Below, piece after piece: positions 16,785 to 25,925 of a stretch of DNA of 64,000 nt. The position numbers were made by a program, and so were the translations under genes. The notes beneath the pieces are model-generated. The model was not told the origin of the DNA. It made no database searches and saw only the letters and a list, made by a program, of their open reading frames with translations. Every line of letters begins with the position of its first letter. The stretch's first letter is position 1. The DNA is from an uncultured Christensenella sp. (GTDB lineage Bacteria > Bacillota > Clostridia > Christensenellales > UBA1242): assembly GCA_949290565.1 (NCBI GenBank), contig CASESH010000002.1:1-64000 (forward strand), in the 5' to 3' direction.

Positions 16785-18740
16785 ATGGATAAATTAGAAT
16801 ACATTCTAGAAAAAATTTCTCAGTTATTTAGTGAAATGACAGATGTAAGATATTCTTTGAAGAGTTTTTCAAATCCAACTGAAATAATTACACAAATTGA
16901 CAACATAGAAAATACACTGACTACCAATTTAAGTGAGGTACAACAGTTAAAGAATAGTTTACAACAACTTAATCAAACAGTTAGCAGTATAGATACCGAA
17001 GGCATAATAAATGATATAAATAAAAATGCTTCGGATATAGTGAATTTAACAAATAATTCAACTACTTTTCAAAATTCAATAACAAATCAAGTTAATAGTT
17101 TAGAAACAAGTTTTAACAATAATTTAACAAACTTACAAAATGGATTAATTGAAGATATTAATGAAGTAGAAACAAATTTGACCAATACAATAAATTCCAC
17201 TGAGACCTTGCTAACAGAACAAATTAATCAGGTAGAAGATAATACACTGTCAGCAATAACTGAGATTGAAAATGGGGTAGCTGATTCAATAGCGACAATA
17301 ACACAGCAAATAGATAATAAGGTTTTAAGTTCACAAAATACTTTAAATGCAAAGATTGAAAGTGTAGAAGATAGTGTAACGTCACAAATAACAACTTTAA
17401 CACAAAACTTAACAAACTTAGATGAAGAATTAAGTCAAAGCATCAACAATACAACTACAAGTCTTACTCAGCAGATAGAGAATGTAAACAATAGTTGTAC
17501 AGCATCAATAACAACTCTCTCACAAGACTTAGAAGATAATGTTTCTGCTTTGCAGACAAGCATATCACAAAATACAACAAATTTAAGTACACTAGAACAG
17601 TCAACTACGCAATTTAAAAACAGTGCAAATCAAGCGATAAATACTTTAAACACTAAGGTAGAAAATTTAGATTCTCAAAATCTATCTGATAGAATTACAT
17701 CAAACGACTTAGATATTACAAATTTACTTTTTAGTACCAATCAACTTAATTCTACATTCAACAGTTTTAAACAGGAAGTACAAAATCAAATAAATAAAAT
17801 AAATTCAAACAAGAATATTTTAATTAATCCAAACTTCAAAGTTAACCAAAATGGGAAAACTCTTTATAGAAGAATGGCTAACGATAATGAAATGTTTTAT
17901 ACTGTTGATATGTTTGCTTCGGCAGCGGGAACTCTTGAAGATAATGAATTTGATTTAACACATTTGTCAACGGGAGGAATAAAAATTAAAGGATATGGTG
18001 AATGTGACTTTTTACAAATTATAGAAAATGGTAAGAATTTATATTTAAATAAACCATTAAGCCTTTCAATAAGTGTTGACGGAACAATTTATACAAAAGA
18101 GAATTTTAGTGTAACAACCAATGGTATTCAATCTTTAACTTTTCCAAAGGGTTCAGTTCACGTAATTAACAGTGGAGACATTTTTAAGTGTGTGTTAAAA
18201 GCAAATGCTAATACGGAGTTTGTAGTAAATTGGTGGAAGTTAGAAGAAGGCGAAAAAGTTACTCCATTTGTTGAGCCCAAAGAGGAGGAAGAATTTCTTA
18301 AATGTTCAAGATATTATACAGTTTTAAGAACTGTGCCAAACGATATACAACTAAATGATTATCTCACGACATTTTGCCAAGTTGTAGAATTTTACAAACA
18401 AGATGGAATTGCATATCCTTGTTTTTTTAAAACAAGGTTTTCGTTTGATTTACCAACCGAAATGAGAACTTTTCCAAAACTAAAATACTTTTCAAACTTT
18501 AAAATATTTAACACTAGGAGTGGTGAATACGAGTATGCCTATAGTTTTATGGAATTTGTTCCAGATTCAAAATATAATAACGATGGAGTTAGAGTTATAT
18601 CTTATCAAAAGAATAGAATTTTTATTGAAGGTTATTTCTATGTTTTAGATGAAGCAGGAATAGGAGATATAGGAACATATACGCAATTATTAAGCAGAGA
18701 AAATGTTTATCTTCATTTTGATGCAAACTTATATGAATAA
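16785..18740 (+). CDS. Phage tail-fibre-like coiled-coil protein, orphan
   Basis: A 651-residue protein. Residues about 1-340 are a long Asn/Thr/Ser/Gln-rich repetitive coiled coil with heptad-like units containing LTxQI and NTTxLT variations. Residues about 345-490 begin with NILINPNFKVNQNG and contain EKVTPFVEPKEEEEF followed by CSRYY. This pattern is common in phage tail-fibre and receptor-binding modules, where NLLINGDF, PY/PF-E and CQRYY elements recur. The C-terminal 150 residues are beta-rich and aromatic. There is no signal peptide. AGGAGGT lies ahead of the ATG, and no other phage gene is nearby. It could be a captured tail fibre, part of a contractile injection particle, or a spore appendage protein. 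Confidence 0.6.
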   Translation: MDKLEYILEKISQLFSEMTDVRYSLKSFSNPTEIITQIDNIENTLTTNLSEVQQLKNSLQQLNQTVSSIDTEGIINDINKNASDIVNLTNNSTTFQNSITNQVNSLETSFNNNLTNLQNGLIEDINEVETNLTNTINSTETLLTEQINQVEDNTLSAITEIENGVADSIATITQQIDNKVLSSQNTLNAKIESVEDSVTSQITTLTQNLTNLDEELSQSINNTTTSLTQQIENVNNSCTASITTLSQDLEDNVSALQTSISQNTTNLSTLEQSTTQFKNSANQAINTLNTKVENLDSQNLSDRITSNDLDITNLLFSTNQLNSTFNSFKQEVQNQINKINSNKNILINPNFKVNQNGKTLYRRMANDNEMFYTVDMFASAAGTLEDNEFDLTHLSTGGIKIKGYGECDFLQIIENGKNLYLNKPLSLSISVDGTIYTKENFSVTTNGIQSLTFPKGSVHVINSGDIFKCVLKANANTEFVVNWWKLEEGEKVTPFVEPKEEEEFLKCSRYYTVLRTVPNDIQLNDYLTTFCQVVEFYKQDGIAYPCFFKTRFSFDLPTEMRTFPKLKYFSNFKIFNTRSGEYEYAYSFMEFVPDSKYNNDGVRVISYQKNRIFIEGYFYVLDEAGIGDIGTYTQLLSRENVYLHFDANLYE

Positions 18741-18768
18741 AAAAAGTCTGGTTTAGCAGACTTTTTTT
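18741..18768. terminator. Bidirectional terminator between convergent genes
   Basis: AAAAAGTCTG pairs with CAGACTTTTT around a 6-nt loop. It closes the tail-fibre-like gene on the plus strand and dpaB on the minus strand. Confidence 0.85.
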
Positions 18769-19339
18769 ATTTGTTACCAAGCACTAATGGTTGAATTTGT
18801 TCTTTTTTTTGTGCTTTTAAAATTGTTTCATAAAGCATACTAAAATCAGCAATCATAGATTTTGGTTTACTTTCTGGATTGTCTTGTCTAAATGGTACAA
18901 AGAAAACATTTTTAGCATTTAATAGTTTCGCTATATTTTGTAAATTTAGTCCTAAGGCGTCATTTGTGGAAATTCCAATTACAAGTGGCTTGTAATTACG
19001 CATATGAGCCTTGGCAGACATTGTAACAGCATCATCACTTAACCCGTTTGCAAGTTTTGCAAGAGTATTTCCTGTACAAGGTGCAATCGCTAGAACGTCT
19101 ATACTATTAGAAGGCCCGAGAGGCTCTGCTTCTACTATATTTGAAACTACTTTATGTTCTGTAAGTTCTTCAATTTCCTTTATAAAATCACTTGCTTTAC
19201 CAAATCTTGTATTTGTTGAAAGTACTTCTTTTGATACAATAGGAATTATATTGTTTCCTTTCTCCTTTATTTCTTTAATTATTTTAATTATTTGACTATA
19301 AGTACAGAATGAACCTGTTATAGCAATACCAATATTCAT
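18767..19339 (-). CDS. dpaB: Dipicolinate synthase subunit B
   Basis: Also called SpoVFB. With DpaA it makes dipicolinic acid from dihydroxytetrahydrodipicolinate in the mother cell of sporulating Bacillota. The 190-residue protein is a flavoprotein of the HFCD type, starting MNIGIAITGSFCTY and containing APCTGNTLAKLANG near residues 88-101, as in known DpaB proteins. Its ATG overlaps the dpaA stop (ATGA), indicating translational coupling. The partner order A then B is the usual one. Its presence is strong evidence that this organism forms endospores. dapA, dapG and asd, often linked in Bacillus, are absent here. Confidence 0.92.
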   Translation of the reverse strand: MNIGIAITGSFCTYSQIIKIIKEIKEKGNNIIPIVSKEVLSTNTRFGKASDFIKEIEELTEHKVVSNIVEAEPLGPSNSIDVLAIAPCTGNTLAKLANGLSDDAVTMSAKAHMRNYKPLVIGISTNDALGLNLQNIAKLLNAKNVFFVPFRQDNPESKPKSMIADFSMLYETILKAQKKEQIQPLVLGNK

Positions 19340-20094
19340 AAACTAACCCCTTCTAAATATTGTTTTATTTTTTCAAAAACCAAATTTCCAGCCGACTCCG
19401 GCATAAACTTTGCAGGAAGTGCAGGACATTGAATATACTTAAACAATTTACTTTCAAAATCTATACATTTTTTTGATGCTAATTCAAATACAACGCCATC
19501 TTCTTTAAAGAAATTGTTATCATCAATTGTAAACAAAGTTTCAGGTATTGTGTTGATTATAACATCATAATTTTTCAAAAATTCTTTACAATGAACAATA
19601 TTAAAAACATTTTGACTAATAAGTTTAGCATAGTTACATTCTTTTTCATTTCTCATAGACATATCAAAATCAATGCCCATTTTGTAAAGTAAATAAGCAA
19701 CTGCTTTTGCAACTCTACCTGAACCTAAAATAAGTATTTTTTGTTCAAAAATTGACTTTGAAGTATTCATAATTAAATCTGGCAAAAATCCTTCTGCTGT
19801 ATATAAAGCATTTTTTAATACAAAGTCCTCATTGTTCATTAAATTTATATATTTTATATTTTTTTTATCTAATAAATTTTTATCTATATTTCCACCAAAG
19901 ATTATAATGTTATCCGGAAGGTTAAGAAAATTTTCTTGATTCCATTTGTGAGCCGGAGAGACAACTAGTATATCATTAACTGAAATAAGATTAACATTTT
20001 TTTCATCGTAGTCAATGACTTTATAGTTTAACTTTGCTATTTTAAATGATAAATAATTTATTCTTTTGTCTTTCATTTCTAAAAAAAATTTCAT
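19336..20094 (-). CDS. dpaA: Dipicolinate synthase subunit A
   Basis: Also called SpoVFA, the NAD(P)-dependent dehydrogenase subunit of dipicolinate synthase. The 252-residue protein is about 40 residues shorter than Bacillus DpaA, mainly through loss in the N-terminal half. The Rossmann dinucleotide motif ILGSGRVAKAVA lies near residues 122-133, INTIPETLF near 188 and the C-terminal ALPAKFMPESAGN near 230, matching the family's G/A-LP-x-x-x-P-x-(S/T)AG. AAAGGATG precedes the ATG. The stop codon is TGA within an ATGA overlap with dpaB, the only TGA stop I found in the window. Expression is expected under mother-cell sigma-K control, which I cannot verify from sequence. Confidence 0.9.
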   Translation of the reverse strand: MKFFLEMKDKRINYLSFKIAKLNYKVIDYDEKNVNLISVNDILVVSPAHKWNQENFLNLPDNIIIFGGNIDKNLLDKKNIKYINLMNNEDFVLKNALYTAEGFLPDLIMNTSKSIFEQKILILGSGRVAKAVAYLLYKMGIDFDMSMRNEKECNYAKLISQNVFNIVHCKEFLKNYDVIINTIPETLFTIDDNNFFKEDGVVFELASKKCIDFESKLFKYIQCPALPAKFMPESAGNLVFEKIKQYLEGVSL

Positions 20095-20188
20095 TTTATT
20101 TCATCCTTTTTCAAATCACATTATGATAATAAAAAAGTATGTGTTACATTTTGTAACAAAAAAAATATAAAAAAAATAGAATATCTAT

Positions 20189-21157
20189 ATGAAAAGATAT
20201 TTTTTAGGAGCAGGCAACACCTGTAAGTTGTTTAAAAACTATTTTGATAATATTTTGTACGGGGATGATGGTTTTGAATATATTCTAAAAGGTGGCCCAG
20301 GAACAGGTAAAAGTTCTTTTATGAAGAAAGTTGGAGAATATTTTGAAAACCGGGGTTTTCAAGTTGAGTATTTTTTTTGTTCATCAGACATAGATAGCCT
20401 AGATGGAATTAGAATTGTAGAAAAAAATATTTGTATTGTTGATGGAACTGCCCCTCATGTAACTGAGGCTTCTATTCCAGGTGTAAAAGAAAAAATTATC
20501 AATTTAGGAATGTTTATAAATGATAATATTGTAAAAAATAAAAATGAAATTACTTCAAAATTAATTAGTAAGAATAAATGCTTTAAATTAGGTTATTCTT
20601 ATTTAACGGCAATAGATGAGTTAATTCAAGTTGAGAGATTAATTCAAGAAGTTGATATTAAAACTGTAATAAAAAAATCAAATAAAATTTTAGCAAAAAT
20701 AAACTTAAATAGTTTAGAAAAAGGAGTGGAAAGAAAACTTTTTATTTCTTATTTAGCAATCAATGGAATACAATCTCTTTATGAAAAAAATTCTTTTAAA
20801 AAGATAATTCAGTTAAACTGTAAAAATATGTTTGAGGGAGAACAAATTCTTGAAGAAATAAGAAAAACATTAATTCAAAATAATATTTATTTTGTTTCTT
20901 TTTTATCTCTTTTGGACCCTACAAAAGTTGAAAGTATTTTGATTCCATCTATAAATTTAGTTGTTGAAAATAATAATAAAAATTTTATCTTTGAGAATCA
21001 ACAAATGTTAGATGAGTTAATTTTAAAAGCAGGTGAAAGCATAAATAACGCTAAATATTATCATAAGCAAATAGAAGAATTTTACATTACAAATATGGAC
21101 TTTGATGGCATAAATAAACTAAGAACTAATATTATAAAAGAAATAGAAAACAGATAA
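20189..21157 (+). CDS. P-loop ATPase of the PRK06851-like family
   Basis: A 322-residue protein beginning MKRYFLGAGNT, with a Walker A motif GGPGTGKSS at residues 35-43. A conserved block around residues 75-100 reads CIVDGTAPHVTEASIPG. This combination recalls the PRK06851-type ATPases found mainly in spore-forming Firmicutes, whose function is not established. It is shorter than the usual roughly 360 residues. It lies divergent to dpaA, with about 95 bp between the starts, which fits a sporulation-related role but does not prove one. No ribosome binding site is visible; a TAGAAT box at 20177-20182 ends 6 bp before the ATG, so it may be leaderless. Confidence 0.65.
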   Translation: MKRYFLGAGNTCKLFKNYFDNILYGDDGFEYILKGGPGTGKSSFMKKVGEYFENRGFQVEYFFCSSDIDSLDGIRIVEKNICIVDGTAPHVTEASIPGVKEKIINLGMFINDNIVKNKNEITSKLISKNKCFKLGYSYLTAIDELIQVERLIQEVDIKTVIKKSNKILAKINLNSLEKGVERKLFISYLAINGIQSLYEKNSFKKIIQLNCKNMFEGEQILEEIRKTLIQNNIYFVSFLSLLDPTKVESILIPSINLVVENNNKNFIFENQQMLDELILKAGESINNAKYYHKQIEEFYITNMDFDGINKLRTNIIKEIENR

Positions 21158-21190
21158 AAATTTTTTTTGCTTTAAAAGTGAAAAAGAGAG

Positions 21191-21287
21191 AAACACGTGT
21201 GTTAGAATTTTGCAAAAACAAAATTCTAACAAGTAAAATTTATAAATAAATTTTACTTTCAAAAATAATAATTTTTGACACGTGTTT
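21191..21287 (+). repeat. Cloverleaf intergenic element, copy E
   Basis: The outer stem AAACACGTGT (21191-21200) pairs with ACACGTGTTT (21278-21287). Inner hairpins are GTTAGAATTTT/AAAATTCTAAC, AGTAAAATTTA/TAAATTTTACT and TCAAAAAT/ATTTTTGA. It is the longest copy, and T residues continue after it. It lies between convergent genes, 33 bp after the ATPase stop. Confidence 0.85.
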
Positions 21288-21641
21288 TTTTATACAATAC
21301 AACTTATACAATACAACATAACGATATAACCTAACAACACAAATATATAAAAAAATTTTGATAAAAATAAAAATTTATTTAGTTTGAAATTTATAATTTT
21401 AGTTTATTATTTTAAATTTTTTATTAAAATGCAACAAGAAATTAGACTTTTATATTTACATTTTTAAACTAAACTAAAAAAGGGAATATACAAAAAGTAT
21501 AAGTCCCTTTTACAAATAAAATATTTAACTTTTCTTTAATTTGTTCTTAATAAGATTGAAAATATTTATAAACAACTAACAAAATTTGGCCAAATATAAA
21601 TTTAAGAAAAAGTAAGTGAAAACTAACGAATTAGAAAAATT
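21288..21641. other. AT-rich gap with one hairpin
   Basis: No coding frame is visible. A two-part hairpin at 21477-21512 combines AAAAGGGA/TCCCTTTT with an inner TATAC/GTATA stem and lacks a T-tract. The rest is low-complexity A/T sequence. Confidence 0.45.
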
Positions 21642-21680
21642 AAACAAAATAAAACAAGTAAGTTTTGTTTTATTTTGTTT
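21642..21680 (-). terminator. Terminator of the DegV gene
   Basis: AAACAAAATAAAAC (21642-21655) pairs with GTTTTATTTTGTTT (21667-21680), overlapping the last codons of the gene. It is A/T only, so weak. Confidence 0.4.
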
Positions 21681-22533
21681 TGCCATCATTTATATACAAG
21701 ACTCCAAGACAATCTGGTCCACAGTGACTAGAAATAGTGCCACCAGCAACTGTTTCGTATATATTTTTAAAACCTAAATTTTTTAATTGATTTTTTAAAT
21801 AAATGACATCATCTTTTAAAGCAGTTGTATATGTAATAAAAACATTTTCTAAATCTGGATTGTTGAATTTTTTTGTAATATCTAAAAAATAACTTTTTAT
21901 TACTGTTGAATAATTGCCAAAAAATTTTTTTGCAGATTTCATTTTTCCATTTTCAACTATTATTTCAGGTTTAATTTTTAAGAGGTTTGCGCTAAAATAT
22001 TGTAAAGAATTACATCTTCCGCCTTTATATAAATATTCTAACTTATTAATTACAAAACTTGCTTGAACAAAAGGAATTCTTAATTTTATTTTTTCTTCGA
22101 TTTCATTTAGTCCTAAACCTTCATTAATCAACTTTCTAGCATATAACACTAAGAGGGCAATCCCTGTTGAAAGAGACATACTATCAATTACTCTTATTTT
22201 TTGGTTTCCTAATTGTTTAGAAACGGCGACGGCGTTTTCATAGGCACTACTCATACTAGAACTTAATGAAATATGAATTATACAATCATATTTTTCTAGC
22301 ATGTCAGTAAAGTGTTTTTTATACTGTTCTTGATTTACGGCAGATGTTTTAGGGAGTTCTTTTGTTTTCTCTACATAATTAAAAATTTTATTTGCAACAA
22401 ACTCATCATCTTTTAAAACTTCTTCACCTAAGGTTATAGTAAATGGAACAGTGTAAATTTCGTTATCTTTTATAATTTTATTTGTTAAATCAACTGTCGT
22501 TTCACATGATAATCCAATTTTCATAAAATTCAC
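21670..22533 (-). CDS. DegV-family fatty-acid-binding protein
   Basis: A 287-residue DegV protein (FakB type). These bind a fatty acid so that the kinase FakA can phosphorylate it for phospholipid synthesis. The N-terminal GLSCETTVDLT, the central SLSSSMSSAYENA (ligand-binding Ser/Thr cluster, about residues 95-107), IDSMSLSTG near 120 and the C-terminal GGTISSHCGPDCLG near 263 are characteristic. The ATG has GAGGTG 8 bp upstream. Several paralogues per genome are usual; fakA is not in this window. Length is normal. Confidence 0.9.
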   Translation of the reverse strand: MNFMKIGLSCETTVDLTNKIIKDNEIYTVPFTITLGEEVLKDDEFVANKIFNYVEKTKELPKTSAVNQEQYKKHFTDMLEKYDCIIHISLSSSMSSAYENAVAVSKQLGNQKIRVIDSMSLSTGIALLVLYARKLINEGLGLNEIEEKIKLRIPFVQASFVINKLEYLYKGGRCNSLQYFSANLLKIKPEIIVENGKMKSAKKFFGNYSTVIKSYFLDITKKFNNPDLENVFITYTTALKDDVIYLKNQLKNLGFKNIYETVAGGTISSHCGPDCLGVLYINDGKTK

Positions 22534-22682
22534 CTCTTTGTTGTTTTTCTATATTTTAATACATAAACCTAAAAATTTTATTCTACTTTATTATTTTTCA
22601 TCTCTCAATTTAAAAAATAAATAGTAGAGTAAAAAATTGAAATTCTACTATTAGTAGAGAATGTATTTTTAATATAAAATAG

Positions 22683-22711
22683 TTGATAACTTTATTTTAT
22701 TTTTGTAAAAT
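22683..22711 (+). promoter_or_regulatory. Promoter of an XRE regulator gene, apparently leaderless
   Basis: TTGATA (22683-22688), a 17-bp spacer and TAAAAT (22706-22711). The ATG at 22718 follows after 6 bp, without a ribosome binding site. Confidence 0.5.
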
Positions 22712-22717
22712 ATTGTT

Positions 22718-23302
22718 ATGGAAAATATAAGTTCAACAATTGCAAAAAATTTAATAAGACTTAGAAAACAAAATGGTTTAACTCAATTGGAATTTGCAAA
22801 AAAGTTTAATTATTCTGATAAAGCCGTTTCTAAATGGGAGAATTCGACAAGTATACCAAGTATTTCAATCCTTATGCAAATTGCAAAGTTCTACAATGTT
22901 AATTTAGAAGAAATTCTATATGAGGAAAGAGAAAACTTTGCAAAAAATAAGAGTGGAAAGATTAAAACTTCAATCTCTCTAATATCTACTGCTACTGTTT
23001 TTTTGATTGCAACTATTGTCTTTGTAACGCTTTTTTATAGTAATTATAAAAGTCAAAGTTGGCTGTCTTTTGTTGTCGCTTTGCCCATTGTATTTTTATT
23101 GCTAACCATTCTATTTAGTATTTGGAGAGAACTTATTTTGTGCGGATTGTTTTCTTCGTTTTTTGTTTGGACAACAATATTATCAATTAGTTTAGTCTTT
23201 AAATCATATAATATTTGGCTTGTTTATATTATTGGTTTTCCATTACAACTTATAATTATTTTTTCTCTTTTGCTGATACATTTAAAAAAAAGTAAGTCTT
23301 AG
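22718..23302 (+). CDS. XRE-family regulator with membrane helices
   Basis: A 194-residue protein. Residues about 8-65 form a Cro/CI-type helix-turn-helix: LRKQNGLTQLEFAKKFNYSD, then KAVSKWENSTSIPS. The C-terminal half has about four hydrophobic helices, which would tether this DNA-binding protein to the membrane. A protein of the same design is encoded at 49378-49980. Such membrane-bound XRE proteins occur in Firmicutes; their signals are mostly unknown. The start codon lies 6 bp after the -10 box. argS follows on the same strand after about 65 bp. Confidence 0.83.
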   Translation: MENISSTIAKNLIRLRKQNGLTQLEFAKKFNYSDKAVSKWENSTSIPSISILMQIAKFYNVNLEEILYEERENFAKNKSGKIKTSISLISTATVFLIATIVFVTLFYSNYKSQSWLSFVVALPIVFLLLTILFSIWRELILCGLFSSFFVWTTILSISLVFKSYNIWLVYIIGFPLQLIIIFSLLLIHLKKSKS

Positions 23303-23366
23303 TTTTTTGTGTTAAAAGTGGATTGACTTTTTAATTAAATTATCTAATAATAATGTGAGGTAGAAA

Positions 23367-25118
23367 ATGGAATTACTAATTAAACAAATTGAGGAAATTC
23401 TAAATAATGCAAGTAAAGAAAGTGGGTTTATAGAGAATTTAAATGTTTCGCCTTGTACTATTGAAAGTATGGGAGATTATCAATGTAATAATTGTTTGAT
23501 GTTAGCAAAGAAATACAAAAAATCTCCACTTTTAATTGCTAGTGAAATAGTCAAAAATATTAAACAAAACAATTTAATACAATCTGTAAACGTCGCTCCT
23601 CCGGGATATATCAATATTTTTATAAAAGATGAATTTTTGTTTAATTATTTAGAAAGTTACACAAAAGAGATAGATGAAAAAATTAAGGAATTAGTTAAAC
23701 CTAGTAAAATCATTATTGATTATGGCGGAGCAAATGTTGCAAAACCATTGCATGTCGGACATTTACGAAGCGCTAATATAGGGGAAAGCATAAAAAGAAT
23801 TTGTACTTATGTTGGCAACACTACAATAGGAGATGTTCATTTAGGTGATTGGGGTCTTCAAATGGGAATGATTATTGCTGAGATAAAAAGACTTCAACCA
23901 AACTTGCCTTATTTTGATGAGAATTTTTTAGGAGAATATCCATCTGTTTCTCCAATAACAATTCAAGATTTAGTTACGCTTTATCCAAATGCTAGTCAAA
24001 GAGCAAAAAATGACAAACTATTTTTGGAACAAGCACAAAAAGCAACTTTTGAGTTGCAAAAAGGCAAGAGGGGTTATGTTGCTTTATGGAGACATATTAT
24101 AAATATTTCCAAAGCAGATTTGAAGAAAAATTATGATAAATTAAATGTAAATTTTGATTTGTGGTTGGGTGAAAGTGATTGCAAGGACTATTATGATAAG
24201 GTTGTAGATTATGCTATAACAAATAAATTTGCATATCAAAGCCAAGGGGCCTATGTTATTGACGTTGCAAAAGAGGAAGATAAAATTGAAATTCCTCCAT
24301 TTATTTTGCTTAAATCAGATGGCGCTGCGCTTTATAGCACAACTGATTTGGCGACTATTGTTATGCGTGATAAAGAACTAAATCCTGATAGAATTATTTA
24401 TGTAGTTGACTTGCGTCAAGATTTACATTTTACCCAAGTATTTAGGGCTGTAAAAAAATTGAACATTTTAAGCAAAGATATTCAATTACAGTTTGTAGGA
24501 TTTGGAACTATGAACGGAAAAGATGGCAAACCTTATAAAACAAGAGAGGGAAAGGCTGTTCAACTTGCTGACTTGCTTAGAGAGGTAAAATCAAAAGCAA
24601 TAGAAAAAGTAAAAGACAATCAAAATGTAGAATTTGACAATAAAGATGAAATTGCCGAAGTTGTTTCTCTTTCAGCGTTAAAGTTTGCAGATTTATCAAT
24701 ATTTAGGACAAGAGATTATGTTTTTGATGTTGACAAATTTTGTTCGTTTGAAGGTAAAACAGGGCCTTATATTTTATACACAGTCGCAAGAATAAATTCT
24801 ATTTTTTCAAAAAATGTTTCTTCTATTAGTAAAAATTTTAAAATAAGTTTAGACCAAGAAGGTAGAAGATTAATTTTAGGGTTAATTCAATTTGACAGCA
24901 CTATTTTAACTGCTTACAGTGAATTGGCTCCAAGTTATCTATGTGATTTCGCTTATAAAATTTCAAATTTGTTTAGTTCTTTTTATGCAAAATCAAACAT
25001 TATTTATGAAAAGGATATGAATATAAAATCATCAAAACTTAGCCTTTGCAACTCTACAAAAATTTTACTTGAAAAAACTTTAAATCTTTTAGCAATAAAA
25101 ACTTTAAATAGAATGTAA
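23367..25118 (+). CDS. argS: Arginyl-tRNA synthetase
   Basis: Charges tRNA-Arg. The 583-residue class I enzyme has the N-terminal Add1-like domain. Its HIGH-type motif is HVGH, in VAKPLHVGHLRSANIGES around residues 126-143. As in most ArgRS enzymes a canonical KMSKS is missing; the region reads GKPYKTREGKAVQL near residue 395. The C-terminal DALR anticodon-binding domain is complete and ends in NRM. The ATG has GTGAGGTAG upstream. TTGACT with a poor -10 box lies near 23323. Length is slightly above average. Confidence 0.95.
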   Translation: MELLIKQIEEILNNASKESGFIENLNVSPCTIESMGDYQCNNCLMLAKKYKKSPLLIASEIVKNIKQNNLIQSVNVAPPGYINIFIKDEFLFNYLESYTKEIDEKIKELVKPSKIIIDYGGANVAKPLHVGHLRSANIGESIKRICTYVGNTTIGDVHLGDWGLQMGMIIAEIKRLQPNLPYFDENFLGEYPSVSPITIQDLVTLYPNASQRAKNDKLFLEQAQKATFELQKGKRGYVALWRHIINISKADLKKNYDKLNVNFDLWLGESDCKDYYDKVVDYAITNKFAYQSQGAYVIDVAKEEDKIEIPPFILLKSDGAALYSTTDLATIVMRDKELNPDRIIYVVDLRQDLHFTQVFRAVKKLNILSKDIQLQFVGFGTMNGKDGKPYKTREGKAVQLADLLREVKSKAIEKVKDNQNVEFDNKDEIAEVVSLSALKFADLSIFRTRDYVFDVDKFCSFEGKTGPYILYTVARINSIFSKNVSSISKNFKISLDQEGRRLILGLIQFDSTILTAYSELAPSYLCDFAYKISNLFSSFYAKSNIIYEKDMNIKSSKLSLCNSTKILLEKTLNLLAIKTLNRM

Positions 25119-25371
25119 ATGTAAAAGAAATTTGATAAATTTTTTATACTTTATAAGAATATATTATTTAAAAAATTTTTTTGTACATTTCAAAAAAAAG
25201 AACTTAGTACTTTGCTTTTTTGTAAAAGATTTTTGTTAGACAAATTGATATTTAACATTATAATTACAGTGTAAAATTACAGAATAAAGAATTTTTTATA
25301 TTTATACTTAATTTGTAATTTTAATTAAAAAATTGCACATTAATTTAATGCAAAAATGTTAGAGGTTTAAA

Positions 25372-25837
25372 ATGGACTTAGGTAAATCTATTTCTTTGGC
25401 AAGAAAACAATCAGGGTTAACGCAAGAAGATGTTGCAGAAAAACTTGCTATTTCAAGACAAACTATTTCAAATTGGGAAAGTAATATTGGTTCTTATAAA
25501 CTTAGAACAGACTAAAAAACTTGCAATTTTATTTAATGTATCTATTGACCAAAGATACATTTTAGTTAATTTTGATTTTCAAATAAATAAAATTAAAGAA
25601 GCTATTGATAGTACAGATGAAAAAACGCAGGAAAGAATTGATTGGACTAAAATGTGGGGAAGCAAATATCCAATATTAAACGTTTATCAACAATTTGTTG
25701 ATACATCTTTTTATGGAAACATCTTAGACAAACTTTTAACTCAATTAAAACATGATTATAATCTAAATGATGTTGATGCTTTACTTGTCTTAAAAGATAT
25801 TATGGCTAATGTTTATAAAAGAAAAAAGAGAGGTTAA
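25372..25837 (+). pseudogene. XRE-family regulator split by a frameshift
   Basis: The ATG at 25372 opens a classic helix-turn-helix (SLARKQSGLTQEDVAEKLAI, then SRQTISNWES) that stops at a TAA at 25513-25515. Reading one base out of phase from about 25496 continues the expected protein with NLEQTKKLAILFNVSID and about 90 further residues to 25837. In intact relatives the segment after NWE continues directly into such a helix, so one net indel between 25485 and 25505 disrupts the gene. No homopolymer or slippery site is evident there, so programmed frameshifting is unlikely. A sequencing error remains possible. The two pieces would otherwise encode about 155 residues. Confidence 0.75.
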
Positions 25838-25925
25838 TTTATTTTACATCTTTTGACTTATAATAAAAATTATGATAAACTGACCATAGTTGTTATTCGT
25901 AAAAAGTTTATAAAGGAAAATTTTC

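Noticed and set aside
16785-18740. Prophage at 16.6-18.8 kb
   Set aside because: Only one phage-like gene is present. There is no integrase, terminase, capsid, portal or lysis gene, and the flanks are housekeeping genes.
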